From: Oxytricha trifallax
Lineage: Eukaryota; Ciliophora; Spirotrichea; Sporadotrichida; Oxytrichidae
DNA length: 64,000 nucleotides
Direction of reading: 5' to 3'
Assembly (NCBI GenBank): GCA_000711775.1
Contig: ARYC01017832.1
Location: 35,889 to 99,888, forward strand
In this document: positions 46,405 to 56,789 of the stretch, piece after piece
Layout: every line of letters starts with the position of its first letter
Numbering within the stretch: the stretch's first letter is position 1
Program-made: the position numbers and the translations under genes
Notes under the pieces: model-generated
What the model was told of the DNA's origin: nothing
Seen by the model: the letters and a program-made list of their open reading frames with translations, nothing else
Databases searched by the model: none

Positions 46405-47150
46405 TCAGGTTTTTATTGTAATTTTAGCTAATTTATTTGAAATTTACATATATCCACAATCAGAAGCATCATTCCCATAAATTTGATATTCAGACTGACC
46501 GATAGTACTTTAATTAATTTCTAATATTAGATTAAATTAATCTGATATATCAGTATGATATATGGAAATTGATCCTCCTTTTTAAATTGCAATGTTATTC
46601 TTAAATTAAATTTTTATAAATTGCATGTTTCCTGAGTTTTCTATTAATATTGAATCTCCTTCATATGCTTGATTATCTTTTAATATTGTATTTTTTACCA
46701 TCTTACTACATTTAAAGCAAGAGTTCACAGCTGTACCTCCATAGTTAATTTAAATAATGACTGCAATTATTTTTTTGATTGGAGTTAATAATTTGAACAA
46801 ACTAACCTTTTAATGCGTTTTTACAATTTTATATGATATTTCTAGATAAAGTTAAAACAATTTGACATTTTTTAAAATATAAATTATTGATTTTTACTGG
46901 ATAGTCTATAACCTCTAAGTAAAACCTTGAGACATTTCACTATTTTATACATCTAAAAAGTTACAATTAGTAACACAGTCTCTCATTAAAAGACTAAAGG
47001 TTGAAGCTTTTAAATAGATAATTTTACCATTTGAAAATAAAAATAAGTTTTTAAAAGTGGAGTTATTGATAGCAACATTTCCTTTATATTCCTTAACAAA
47101 TGCGAGGCCTTCTTAGTAGTTAATGAGTTATTTCAAATTAATTTTAACAT
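46405..47150 (-). CDS. Parallel beta-helix repeat protein segment
   Basis: About 245 codons without TGA on the reverse strand. It reads GLAFVKEYKGNVAINNSTFK, LLMRDCVTNCNFLDVQNSEM, NYGGTAVNSCFKCSKMVKNT, ILKDNQAYEGDSILIENSGN and IQFKNNIAIQKGGSISIYH. The N-x-x-F-x-x-N and YGG/KGGSI patterns mark beta-helix coils. The frame ends at TGA 46405-46407. Both true ends are unknown. It lies inside the 9.5-kb inverted-repeat structure and resembles the gene region at 56790-61800. Confidence 0.5.
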
Positions 47151-47189
47151 ATCATTGTTTTAATTCTAAAATTAAACCATCAACCTTAG

Positions 47190-47605
47190 TCGTGACGTAG
47201 ACTTATCTGAGTGAGTTGACGTGGCAATCATGAAGTCTAAAAACTCCGAAAAATTCTATCTACGATACTATCCTAGCTTTAACCCTAACCAAGATGTTAA
47301 CCAGATAACCCGATATAAAAGACTTTGAGGAATCCACAAGAATAACAGGTGTGGTGAAAAACTCTTACCCGGCCCCACCGCTGTTGGGAAAGTAGTCCCT
47401 ATCCTGCTTCCATGATTCTCATCTTCTCTGTTGCCCCACTTGAAGTGGAATAGCTGAAAGAATGAACCCCGCCAACTGGCCTCTAATGCGTTGCGCCCAA
47501 CAACCCCCTATCTATCCTCAGCATGCATTAGTATAGTAGAAAGCTCTATTAGAAAGTCCTATGCGAGATTGGTATCTCACCTAGCAATTAACTTTCTAAT
47601 TTAAT
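47190..47605. ncRNA. GC-rich island with strong 3' hairpin, candidate RNA gene
   Basis: About 400 bp stand out from AT-rich surroundings. A TATA-like GATATAAAAGAC lies at about 47312. The 3' part holds a nested stem: ATTAGAAAGT (about 47548) pairs with ACTTTCTAAT (about 47600), enclosing GAGATTGGTATCTC. I find no long protein-like frame on either strand. I tried to match it to snRNA, SRP RNA, RNase P and telomerase RNA and failed. The orientation of any transcript is a guess. Confidence 0.25.
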
Positions 47606-48294
47606 AATAAGCGATGCCTTCTTGATCTGCTGATTTGAATTGAATTATCGAATTTTTGATTATTAAACCATCTAAATTTATTGTCCTCAATTCATTTGAA
47701 CTTTAATATTGGAAAAGTTATAATTAAAAGTTAAACTTATGATTTATTACCCTACTAATTTATTTTTCATCAAAATAAAGTAATCAACCATTCTTACACA
47801 CCGATACATTAATTATATTTGAGTTTTCAATAGTTACGTTTATATTTAGATATAGTACATTTAAAAAATTACCATACTCAGTATCAATATTCAAAGTAGT
47901 GCAATTATTTATTTCAAATGATTCAGGTAATTAAGAAAAGTTACCATAAAAGTCGTAATAATTTGGTCTATTAATATAATAAAATCCATAGTGGTTGATA
48001 ATATATTCTAGTATATTAAATTTTCATCATAAGTTTATGTAAAATTTGCAAGGCTTATTGCTTAAAAGCTCCATAGAAATCCCTTAATTTTAACATAAGT
48101 ATACATTCCTTTCTTCAGTTGATTTCAGCCCTTTCCTATTTTCTTTCAATTCTTAAAATGACAAAGAATAATTGTTGAACTCAATTGTTATATCTTCAAT
48201 CAATAAGTTGTATCCAATTATTAATCATTACCTGAAACCTTGAGGTAACTACCATCGCGATCTTTAATGAGAATATTTTTGATTGAAAAATTTC

Positions 48295-48590
48295 TATATC
48301 TAATTTGTTTATGGCGATCTTTGTGAAAATACCAATAATGTACGCGACTTGATTAAATTTTAGCTTAGCTCTATGAGAAGGTACATTATGGATAATAGTA
48401 AATTATCCTTTAAATAAATCAGCTGATTATGAAAAAGAATGTTCTTGATAGTCAATGTTGTTATATTATAGGTTCCATAATTGTCTTCTAGATATACAAT
48501 AGCAAAGATTCTTTTGTAGCAATCTTCTATTTGAAAATTATTGAGCACATGAATTCCTCGACGATTATAAAGAATTGGTCCTAAATTATG
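48295..48590 (-). pseudogene. Possible Tc1/mariner-type transposase fragment (right arm)
   Basis: Mirror image of the fragment at 39665-39970, with identical predicted residues over the arm (NRRGIHVLNNFQIEDCYKRI and, in the shifted frame, FTIIHNVPSHRAKL). Identity of the two decayed copies suggests the arms were duplicated or converted after the gene had died. Confidence 0.3.
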
Positions 48591-48874
48591 ACATCAATTA
48601 TAACTTTTTGGGGGCCTATTCTTTGTTATTAATGATGATGACACAGTGTGTAGATTTCTTTGAAATGGAGAAATTATTTAAAATAATTGTATTAAATTAT
48701 TCCACGTTTTATTTATTGCAGTTTAAGTTAATAGGTATATTTAATAATAAGGCAGTTAACTAAATTGGGATACAATTTTATCTGACCATTTTTCAAATTA
48801 AAGCTTGTTATATATTTAAAAGATTAGTTTTGTATTTTTATTTTGCATTTTACCCATTTTGAAACTATTTTAAT

Positions 48875-49472
48875 AAAAATATTATAAAAAATTAAATAAT
48901 TCCATAATCACGAGCAATTCATTGTGATTTTCAAATAAAATGAGACAATATTATATGATTTAAATTTTGTAATATACTAACAACAAATAATTTTTCTATT
49001 CATTAATAAATTTATTTAGAAAACTCATTAACTTTTGAATCTATCATAATACTAAACAGAACAGCTCTGAAAATTAATCACAAAGTTTTTCTTTTAAGTC
49101 AATAATTAAAACATGCTTTATTTATATTTTTTAATATAAAAGAATAAAATCAATGGAAAAAAGTAGGTTACTAAAATTTAATTGAAAAGTGATTATTATT
49201 TAAAAAGCTATTCAATTGAGGTTCTTTATAGTGCAATTCAAAAGCAAATACTTGATTTCTAAAAATGATAATAATATCTATAATTATTTATAATTTATCA
49301 ACTAATTCTTAATTAAAGTTGTAATAATCTTTAATAATATTTATCCCAAATAAACTGATATAATTAAAAACTTATAATGGGAGCCTCATGTTTTGAACCA
49401 CTCTGAACACATAGTTTGGTAATCAGAGGCTGAATCAAATGCTATGAAACTATTGAATGACTCGAAACCACT
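48875..49472. other. AT-rich stretch, no feature seen
   Basis: No gene or repeat that I can support. Confidence 0.4.
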
Positions 49473-49905
49473 ATGAATCCTGACACCAGCAACTTCAGTG
49501 TATTTACCGAGGATGGAATGCAATACTAACATTTATACATAAATACTACCTCAATTGAAGAAGTCAAATTATTTAGTTGACACAAGCTTATGAGAAATTA
49601 GGGTTGTCTCAATAGTAATGTGGTTGCTCCAAGAAATAAATTTGCTGACAACACCTCTTTTAGGTGATGGGAGACTAGGAAAATTTAATTTTCAAAAGCT
49701 ATTGCTGCATGTTTTATTAGAAGTGCGAGAGGTAATTAGTATTTTATTTTACAAAAATCTTATAGTTAAAGTACCAAAGATAAAGATTGGAGTAGCGACG
49801 TAAGTATTGCATACTTTGCTGCTTAAGCATGACACAGATTCCATTGCAATTGAGTAAAATTTTAGCCTCACTGGATAGAGAAAGTCATTAGTGAGCATTA
49901 TATGA
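49473..49905 (+). other. Short coding-like pieces upstream of 49972
   Basis: ATG 49473 opens MNPDTSNFSVFTEDGMQYQH, then LYINTTSIEEVKLFS to TGA 49580. A second frame (49618-49905) reads GDGRLGKFNFQKLLLHVLLE and KHDTDSIAIEQNFSLTGQRK. The GC content is higher than around them and the composition is protein-like, but frames change, as expected if these are macronuclear-destined segments with boundaries I cannot see. Confidence 0.25.
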
Positions 49906-49971
49906 CTGGAAAATACGAGGGCACGAATTGGGAGTTGTGAGCGAGTAATGAGTGTATAATATGGATAAATG

Positions 49972-50229
49972 ATGAAAACAAGTCAGATTGATTTGCAAGA
50001 AGTATAACCTGAAAATGAAATCCTCTTCACTCCAATAGGAAATCGCAAAGACTTTTCCACTTCAACAGAGAAGAAATTCAGACAACTATCAAAAGAAAAC
50101 TGCATTAGAATTAAAGGAAACGTAGAAAGCATTACTTAATGCAATCGAGCTTCTCTTGCCCAAATCTATTCTTTAGCAGATTTATTTGAGATAATGCCAT
50201 AGGGTTGTTTGGAAACTAAGAATGCCTGA
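49972..50229 (+). CDS. Gene-like segment, 85 codons, unrecognised
   Basis: ATG 49972 to TGA 50227-50229 reads MKTSQIDLQEVQPENEILFT, PIGNRKDFSTSTEKKFRQL, KENCIRIKGNVESITQCNRA and SLAQIYSLADLFEIMPQG. Composition is convincing. The next segment overlaps its 3' end in another frame, so a segment junction near 50190-50229 is plausible. No family assigned. Confidence 0.4.
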
Positions 50230-50687
50230 GTCGGACTATCCATCTACCTGCGTCTTTTTACGGATGTTTACGTGGTGCCCTTGCCAGATCCCCATTATCA
50301 GATTCTTCGGTGACTTCGTTTGCAATACTGAATCTTAAGACTTGCCGAAGATCTAAAATTGATTACCAAAGTAGTTAGATACTTGCTTTGCCTAGTGTGA
50401 TCGATGATTTAGCGGACGTGAGGCAGTCGAAGATTATGGCCAGGAGGTGGCAAGCAGCAATTAAGCTAGATGTGGACATCTGTGTTGTGAAAGAAGAGAT
50501 TCTTAAAGCTGTGAAGATGAAAGATTCGAGCCTTTGTGCAAGTGGAAAATTAAATGCCCAAACCATCGAGATTGTAGAGGAGTTAAACTATCCACTCAGT
50601 AGTATCCTAGTAAGTGCGTTAGATTCACAAAGAAACGGTGCCTCCTTTACCAATCCAAGCACTGAGCTGGCGATCTCGAACCTTTGA
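50190..50687 (+). CDS. Gene-like segment, about 165 codons, unusually GC-rich
   Basis: The frame is open from 50190 to TGA 50685-50687. The second half is the best-looking host-gene sequence in the window: LPSVIDDLADVRQSKIMARR, WQAAIKLDVDICVVKEEIL, KAVKMKDSSLCASGKLNA and TIEIVEELNYPLSSILVSAL. It uses few TAA/TAG codons and is GC-richer than its neighbours. The start is unknown because the 5' part competes with two other open frames. No domain assigned with confidence. A reverse frame at 50375-50566 is a shadow of it. Confidence 0.45.
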
Positions 50688-51128
50688 ATGAGTTCAACAG
50701 TATTAATGACTGAAAAAGATGGAACTCTGACAAGGGAGATACTATATTATTAAGATGCTCAATATATTATAGATAAATTATTTAGAACTAAACGTACAAT
50801 TTAGAATGAGTAAATATAACAGAACGTCAAATAATATATACTTCTTTCTTTTGTAGAATAAATAATAAAACCTATCGCATTTTGTTCTTTTGATTTATTT
50901 TTTTTCTTCCTATTTTTCTAATTCTTTTATAAAATTATTGTAAATTTAAAAATAAAAAAATCTATAATGTATTACAATATTAATATAATGATTTCTTAAG
51001 CATAAGAATGCAAGAACATTAATAAATGAAAAATTAATATAATATTTACATAAAGTTAATAAATTCCTGCCTCGATTTACTAACTTCATTCTAAGAAATT
51101 TAGCAATATATTAATTATAATTATAAAA
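50688..51128. other. AT-rich stretch, no feature seen
   Basis: No gene or repeat that I can support. Confidence 0.4.
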
Positions 51129-51837
51129 ATGAATATAAATTATAATGTTCAAAACTCTAAATTATGCTATATTATTTTTAAGTTCTTGGATTATAAGGTT
51201 TTGAATAAAATAATTAAAGTGGAAACAATGGTATTTATTGAGTATGATATATATGACTTCAAAGAGGCTGCTGGTAATAAACTCAACTTAGAAGAAAATT
51301 AGCAAGAAATATATGTGGCTAATTAGTATGTCGCTAGTATTTTAAATCTTTCTTATTTTATAAGCATCTTATAAAACTCTCAATTTGTTTAATTAATAAA
51401 AGAAAGAGAAAAATATTGATACAAGACAATACCCATTTTCTAAATTGCTCTTATTTAAAATTAATGGTGAAAATATCGAATAATTAATTCAACTATAAAA
51501 AAATAATTAATTTTAATTATCAAGATATACTAAGAATAAATAAATATATCACAATTACCCTCAAGATTTCAATAAAACTAAAACTCATAAAGACCATAAC
51601 ATCACGCAGATTGGAGAATACACTCATTATGTTTAAGGTATTATATAAATACTTAATTTATTTATTAATATATAGTCTTGTGGTATGCCATATAAAAATA
51701 AAAAAAGAGCAAATTATATAAAAATATATCAAATAATACTTTACTAATTAGATATCATACTTTTTCATTTAATATGGTAATATATTATGGAGGGTAAATA
51801 TTCCAATATATATAAAAAAAATATATGTATCAAATGA
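51129..51837 (+). CDS. Unrecognised protein, one frameshift
   Basis: From ATG 51129 the frame reads NKIIKVETMVFIEYDIYDFK, EAAGNKLNLEENQQEIYVAN and QYVASILNLSYFISILQNSQ. At about 51417 a one-base shift is needed (KERE then NIDTRQYPFSKLLLFKI), after which it continues NGENIEQLIQLQKNNQFQLS, NYPQDFNKTKTHKDHNITQ and GEYTHYVQ. An alternative start is ATG 51228. A GT-AG stretch of 39 nt after HYVQ (about 51638-51676) may be an intron; beyond it composition is weaker, up to TGA 51835-51837. Confidence 0.45.
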
Positions 51838-51949
51838 AATTAAATATCAATAACACATAGTAAAATCTGGAATTCTTAAAAAATAGCCAATGGAGATTAT
51901 AAATCAATTAAGGTTAGTTAGTTAAGCTATAATGAAATTAATATTGTAG

Positions 51950-52328
51950 AAATACATTTGAATTTGGAAAAATAATTATAATTATATTTAAAATATATTA
52001 AATTCGTGGCAGTTAAAGTTGGCCAATTTAAACGATCTTGGGCTCATTCGATAGAGAATTTAAAACTAGCTTGACTTTATTATTGGAGGTACTATTTTAT
52101 CGCATCCCTGTGAGGGAATAATTTAATGAATTTAGATAAGTTTAATTAAAGTGAAGTTATCTCGCTCCAGGGATGCGATAAAATAGTACCTCCAATAATA
52201 AAGTCCAGCTAGTTTTAAATTCTCTATCGAATAAGCCCAAGATCGTTTTAATTGGCCAACTTTAACTGCCACGAATTTAATATATTTTAAATATAATTAT
52301 AGTTATTTTTCCAAATTCAAATGTATTT
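51950..52328. repeat. Palindromic foldback element, 379 bp
   Basis: AAATACATTTGAATTTGG (left) pairs with CCAAATTCAAATGTATTT (right) and the arms stay complementary almost to the centre near 52135, including GGAGGTACTATTTTATCGC and its complement. Non-coding. Confidence 0.85.
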
Positions 52329-52329
52329 A

Positions 52330-52410
52330 CTCTTAATATTAATAAAATACATTCAAAATGTGAAAATTGCAAAATAAAAAATAAAAACTAATCCTTTAAA
52401 TATATAACTG
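52330..52410. repeat. Remnant similar to the outer arm of the 9.5-kb structure
   Basis: ACTCTTAATATTAATAAAAT, then GCAAAATAAAAAATAAAAAC and TAATCCTTTAAATATATAAC resemble 39355-39446 with a few changes. It directly follows the foldback at 51950, so it may be the end of a second, truncated copy. Confidence 0.45.
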
Positions 52411-52773
52411 CCATTAATTAGATATACTTTAAGATCAAATTACTTTTAACATATTATAACTGTATTAATACTTAAGTAACTTTATATTAATTATTAACTT
52501 CAACTATAATTATTTAAAATGAGCCAGTTAACATTTCTATTTTTAATCTTTTCTCCATTTTTATTTTCTTTCAGCGCAGTGTTACAGATTCAAAACCCAA
52601 AATCCCTTTCAGTAGTTTGATTGAGTTTTTTATTGATAAAAGTAGACTATTAGCGCATATTTAATAGAGATTTAATAGGGTTTATGTAGAGGTTTAATGT
52701 TTAAATATTAGTAATTTAAGTGAGTATAACAAGCGAGTTTTTTTAAATATTTTACACAAACATTCGCTCAGAG

Positions 52774-54118
52774 TCATGTGGTAGTTCTCTGAATTTTATC
52801 TTTCTAAGTTGATGTCTGATCGTTTCTATTGTTTGATTCGCTGCTTAGAATTGTCTCGCCCCTGCAGCTAAAATAATCGTTTCTTGGCATGTCGCTATCT
52901 ATTATTATTACTATTAGAGCCAGATATCCCATTAAGTGTCTCCATCTCTCCAATCCTCTCTCTGGGAAATATCCAGGAGTGCCGTATACATTTCCTTGTG
53001 CAGAGGCTTGTACTCTTTGAGCTCTGTTGAAGTCATTAATATAAACTCTAAGAGGCTGAAAGTTTATCATGATGTTCTCTGGCTTTAAGTCTCTATGAAC
53101 ATAACCTAGCTTGTGAAGCTCTTCAATCCCTTGAACTATCTGCTATACTATCTAGCTAACTTATCTCTGACATCTATTGTCAGATAAGAATTATCTATAA
53201 GTCATTTCTAGTAAAAAGGAAGCCTGAAGGCTACATGATCTTTACCAAGTAAAATAGCATCAAGCTAGATGATATGCCTGCACTCATTTTACTTTGCCTT
53301 TTAAATAGCATAATACTCATTAGCAAATTCCATTTGGAACTTTTAATCAGCAAGGAAGTAATTGAAAGGATATATCTTGTAAGCATATTAGTCATCAGTA
53401 ATGAATCTCTTCTCTATTTTATCTTCAAGAGTGAGGTAAGCTTTCTAGGCAAGAATCTAAGTCAATAATTTTTAATATGGGAATCTTCATTGCATCTATT
53501 TTTACCATGATTTTATTGATCTCAGAGACTGGAAAGTTCTTGACTGCTTTCTTCATTTTAACTTACTTCTAGACTTACACTCTAAGAGACTCCACTGGGT
53601 TTCTTGATCTTCTCTTTTAGAGGAATCTATTCCCTGTGGGTTCATGAATAAAGACAAAACTTTAATTGTGCTTTTTCGTTAAGTGCACTTTGAGGTCTCT
53701 AGTATGAGAATATGGCTTCTCACAGAACTCACAGACATACTTCCCATCTTTCTTTTAATGCTTGAGATATAACCTTGGCATATCGTTGTGTATATCTCTC
53801 AAGTGTCTTTTATAAGTTGACTTGTAAGGGAAAACTTTATTGCATTCTTTTGCATTAATAGTAATAGTCAACTTTGGCTGGTATTTATTTGTACTCTATG
53901 GCGGGTTGTTTAACCTCCTCCTCAATTTGCACAGCTTCTTTGATAACCTCCTACTTAACTTATATTTAAATCTCAAAGCTAGACTGGTCAAAGATGTCAT
54001 AAGTAGGCTCCCACTGAGTACAAACGTCTCTGGTCTCTACTTTTCTTGGTTTCTGGAATGATAACTTTTATTGGGTTAATCCAAGTAATGCCGCTCTTCT
54101 TAACAGGTTAACGCTCAT
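52774..54118 (-). pseudogene. TBE zinc-finger/kinase gene (57-kDa type), copy 4
   Basis: Start ATG 54116-54118 (MSVNLLRRAALLGLTQ). Order: acidic linker (VKQEVIKEAVQIEEEV); first finger, partly frameshifted (CNKVFPYKSTYKRHLRDIH); second finger intact (CEFCEKPYSHTRDLKVHLTK, then KH); basic linker; kinase with TLEDKIEKRFITDD, GIEELHKLGYVHRDLKPENI, YINDFNRAQ and GTPGYFPERG. The DFG glycine is Asn (DFN) here and in copy 2. About 448 codons to TGA 52774-52776, with frameshifts near 53205, 53440 and 53850. This is the most complete copy of this gene in the window. A role in regulating transposition or chromatin is speculation. Confidence 0.75.
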
Positions 54119-54681
54119 TTTAGTTTGCTGATATATTTTATTATAATAATGATAAAATCTACCTTGATAAACTATAATAGTCGAGTATATGACACTCTCG
54201 TAGATTCTCTGCTGAGAGGTAAGAAAATTAAATAACCATAGAAGACTGTAAGTTGACATATTTTATGAGAGTTTTATACATTAGTAGATTAAAATACTCC
54301 TCATGAAGTTTTGTTTCTCTAGGAGGTCCTCCAAATCAAGTTTGAACTTAATTTGGAGGTAAAGTTATTAAACATTTTTTAATTTAATATGCTTTTAATA
54401 AAGCTTTAACCTTAATATTTAAATCCTAATAAAGTTTGAACTTAATTTGGAGGACCTCCTAAAATAATTAAACTTTATTAGGAGCAATTTATTGGAGATA
54501 GATTGATAAAAATGGAAATCAATCTGTGAAACTTCGAGTAAGTTTTTCAATTCTTCTCCGCATATCTTTTCAAGGTTGACCTCCAGTAGGTCCTCCCTAT
54601 TTAGTAGTAAGATTTTAATAAACTTAGAATGGATATCCATAATTTTAAATTTCATTAACATTTCTAGAAAGAGGAAGCAAG
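54119..54681. promoter_or_regulatory. Shared upstream region between divergent TBE genes
   Basis: The kinase gene and middle gene are transcribed apart from here. Copy 4 has repeated words TTTGAACTTAATTTGGAGG and AGGAGGTCCTCC forming inverted repeats at 54320-54480. TAGGGAGGA, then CTGGAGGTC near 54570-54600 is also present in copy 1 (3250-3270) and, less well, in copies 2 and 3. A reverse frame at 54419-54661 lies in it, but is not conserved in copy 2. I infer a promoter-bearing spacer. Confidence 0.4.
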
Positions 54682-55468
54682 ATGGAGTCTATGAATGATG
54701 CAATGAAGAGAATTTAATCTCAAGATTTAATAGGAAAATTTCGAAGTAAAGAGGACCTCTATAGATATTTGGTATAGCAAGGTAAATTCTCAAGCAAGAT
54801 TATAAATCCATTATAGTTGGATTGTTCTTGCCAAGACAGGAGGGAACAAAAATATCATTCTTAAAGGCATTGCTAAGTGAAGAGAAAAAAGCCTTAAAGT
54901 CTAATGAAATCAGAATGATCGAGATACCTAACTACCCTGAAATCTCAGTAACAAACCTCTATGACGATGCTAATGAGTGATCCAGACGTAGCTATCTACC
55001 TACCATCAAAGCTGCAACTCTCTAATAAGTTGCCAGAGAGAAAATTCTTCTTGGGTGTTCTTGCAACTCTAAAATTGTGTACTTAAATGAAGTTATTTAA
55101 GAAGCTCACAAGAAACGCTACATCATCTCTTATGAAGAAAAAGGAAGCAAGGTATTAAAATAAGCGACCTGGCTGTAGGAACTTCAAAAGCATCCTTTCA
55201 TCTCAAGTAAGGTTAGTCTTTTAACTTTATAGAAAAACCTGGTACTGCTATATACTTGATGAAAGAGCACAGCAAATTAAACATAGAGAGAAAGTCTCAA
55301 GTAAAACATGAATTGAGTAAGAGGCTCTTCAAAGATTTATAAAAGCCAGAAGAGATGAACATAGATGCAGGAGCTGGCACTAAGAGAAGAAACATAGGCC
55401 CAAGCAAGCCTTAAGAGGAAGAAAAGAAAGAGAAGCCAAATCCTTTTACGGGCAAATTTAATATGTGA
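54682..55468 (+). pseudogene. TBE middle gene (22-kDa type), copy 4
   Basis: ATG 54682 (MESMNDAMKRIQSQDLIGKF). A 35-nt GT-AG intron is at 54782-54816. Frameshifts occur near 54830 (CCAAGACAGG), 54972 and 55150. Visible motifs: IEIPNYPEISVTNLYDD, YLPSKLQLSNKLPER, then a Lys/Arg-rich tail ending NPFTGKFNM before TGA 55466-55468. The gene ends six bases before the opposing transposase stop. Confidence 0.7.
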
Positions 55469-55474
55469 ACTTAT

Positions 55475-56518
55475 TCATTCGTTTAAATCTAAACTTATTT
55501 ATATACACAAAATCTCCCTTCTCTTGCGCATACTATAGCTTTTCATCGCTGACTCTCTTAGCAGCACTCTTAATAAAATCTACTGTAAATATCTTTAAAT
55601 CATGCATCATATGGTAAAGCAGCAATTTCTTATAATGACCTTTCAATAACCCCCAATATAATTCAATTCCATTGAACTAAGGGCTTTAAGGAAAATTAAA
55701 TACAGGTATTATATTTAGCCTTTCATATTCTTTCCTTGAGTCTTTAGTTTTATGAACTCACAAATTATTAACGGATAGAATAATATAGTCAGCGTACTTA
55801 TCTCTGAGTTATTGCAAGAACTTAATAAATTATTCAGTCTTTATAGAACGAGGGTGAATAACATAAGTCTCGAGGCCACTATCTTCACTTATTCCTCCAA
55901 GTAAGCATGAGTTTACACCTTAAACTTATAGTCATAAAATTATATATTACTATACCTCTTGTACCAAGACCTTGATATAAAGGTATTGAATGTAAATACA
56001 GCTTCATCAGCGTGAATGAACTTTATATTATGCTCTTAAGACCTCTGCATTTAATCGAATATATAATTTAAATTAGTCTTATAAAATGGAACATTAAAGT
56101 CAATCACTCTCTTAATGCGATTGACTGTCTTGTAAGATATTCCGTTCTTTTTATATATGTTAGCTATCGATTAAGCAGATATGTGAAGCTCAGGAAATTG
56201 GCGATGAAACATCACAGCCTTCTAGGCTAGAGAGAAATGAGCCCAGTATTTAAGAGTCTTATCATTAATAAGATATTCAATATGATGCTGCTAAAATTTT
56301 AAGGGTCTCTTAGGCTTTGAACTAAGATGCTATCTCTTTAAATTCAATGCTAATAGACAGTGAGATCTCACAGTTGCTGGATATTTATGGAGTAGCCTTG
56401 CTATAGACGTATAATTCAGAACAAGCTTGAGTTATTCACTTTATTCATCACATCCATATCGCAACTTAAACAATAAATCTATATACTCACTGTCATAAAC
56501 TGACCCCAAACCTCGCAT
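55475..56518 (-). pseudogene. TBE transposase, copy 4, active site lost
   Basis: Start ATG 56516-56518 (MRGLGSVYDSEYIDLLFK), end TGA 55475-55477. The N-terminal helix-turn-helix and first Asp are present. The second catalytic Asp is Asn (SVNNL), followed by a TGA where Ser is expected, near 55760-55780. The Glu motif (NGIELYWGLLK) is intact. A frameshift precedes the second motif, near 55905. Copy 3 shares the Asp-to-Asn change, so both probably descend from one already inactive element. Confidence 0.85.
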
Positions 56519-56636
56519 ATATTAACTTAAATTACTAATATTTAATTATAAACCCCTATTAAAACCCTTATAAAGTATGCATTAATAGTCTACTTTTATC
56601 AATCAAAAATTCAATCAAACTACTGAAAAGGTTTTG

Positions 56637-56789
56637 TGGTATTGATTTTTGTAGTTGCTACTCTATAAAATGTCATCTTAACTGTATATTCACTATATCT
56701 TCATGATATCTTCTCATATTTTAAACAGCCCTATAAAACAAGATGAATCTCACTAAGTTATCAAAATTATTATTTAACCACTACTATGT
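56637..56789. other. Short spacer right of TBE copy 4
   Basis: No feature seen. Confidence 0.4.

Larger units (their letters stand above)
39378..48874. mobile_element. 9.5-kb structure with 549-bp inverted arms
   Basis: 39378-39926 and 48326-48874 are reverse complements of each other and appear identical or nearly so over 549 bp. Arms encode decayed transposase-like sequence. The interior, about 8.4 kb, holds beta-helix-like coding remnants, small foldbacks and two GC-rich blocks. No target duplication was found at the outer ends. It could be a composite element mobilised by its arms, or a gene region bounded by two opposed copies of one element. Sequence at 52330-52410 resembles the outer part of the arm, so the arm family is repeated. 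Confidence 0.75.
52591..56636 (-). mobile_element. TBE-type transposon, copy 4 (4046 bp)
   Basis: The left end CAAAACCCAAAATCCC begins at 52591 after ATT (52588-52590); the right end GGTTTTG finishes at 56636, with the telomeric repeat shortened. Terminal repeats match those of copies 3 and 5 (TTTCAGTAGTTTGATTGAG). The three genes lie in the order kinase (-), middle gene (+), transposase (-). No second ATT is found at the right, so the duplication may have decayed. Confidence 0.88.

Noticed and set aside
47300..47605. Known structural RNA (snRNA, SRP RNA, RNase P RNA, telomerase RNA)
   Set aside because: None of the diagnostic motifs I know, including a C4A4-type template, is present.
49473..49580. 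Proteasome alpha-subunit N-terminus (SNFSVFTEDGMQYQ resembles xITVFSPDGRLYQ)
   Set aside because: The similarity stops after about 14 residues and the following sequence in every frame lacks the expected alpha-subunit continuation.
50190..50687. GINS-complex subunit (LADVRQSKI and a later LNA...SALD pattern)
   Set aside because: Only a loose pattern match; spacing and the conserved N-terminal part of GINS proteins are missing.
54419..54661. Reverse frame in the spacer between TBE kinase and middle genes as a fourth gene
   Set aside because: It is only partly shared with copies 1 and 3, runs into deleted or unrelated sequence there, and is not preserved as a frame in copy 2.
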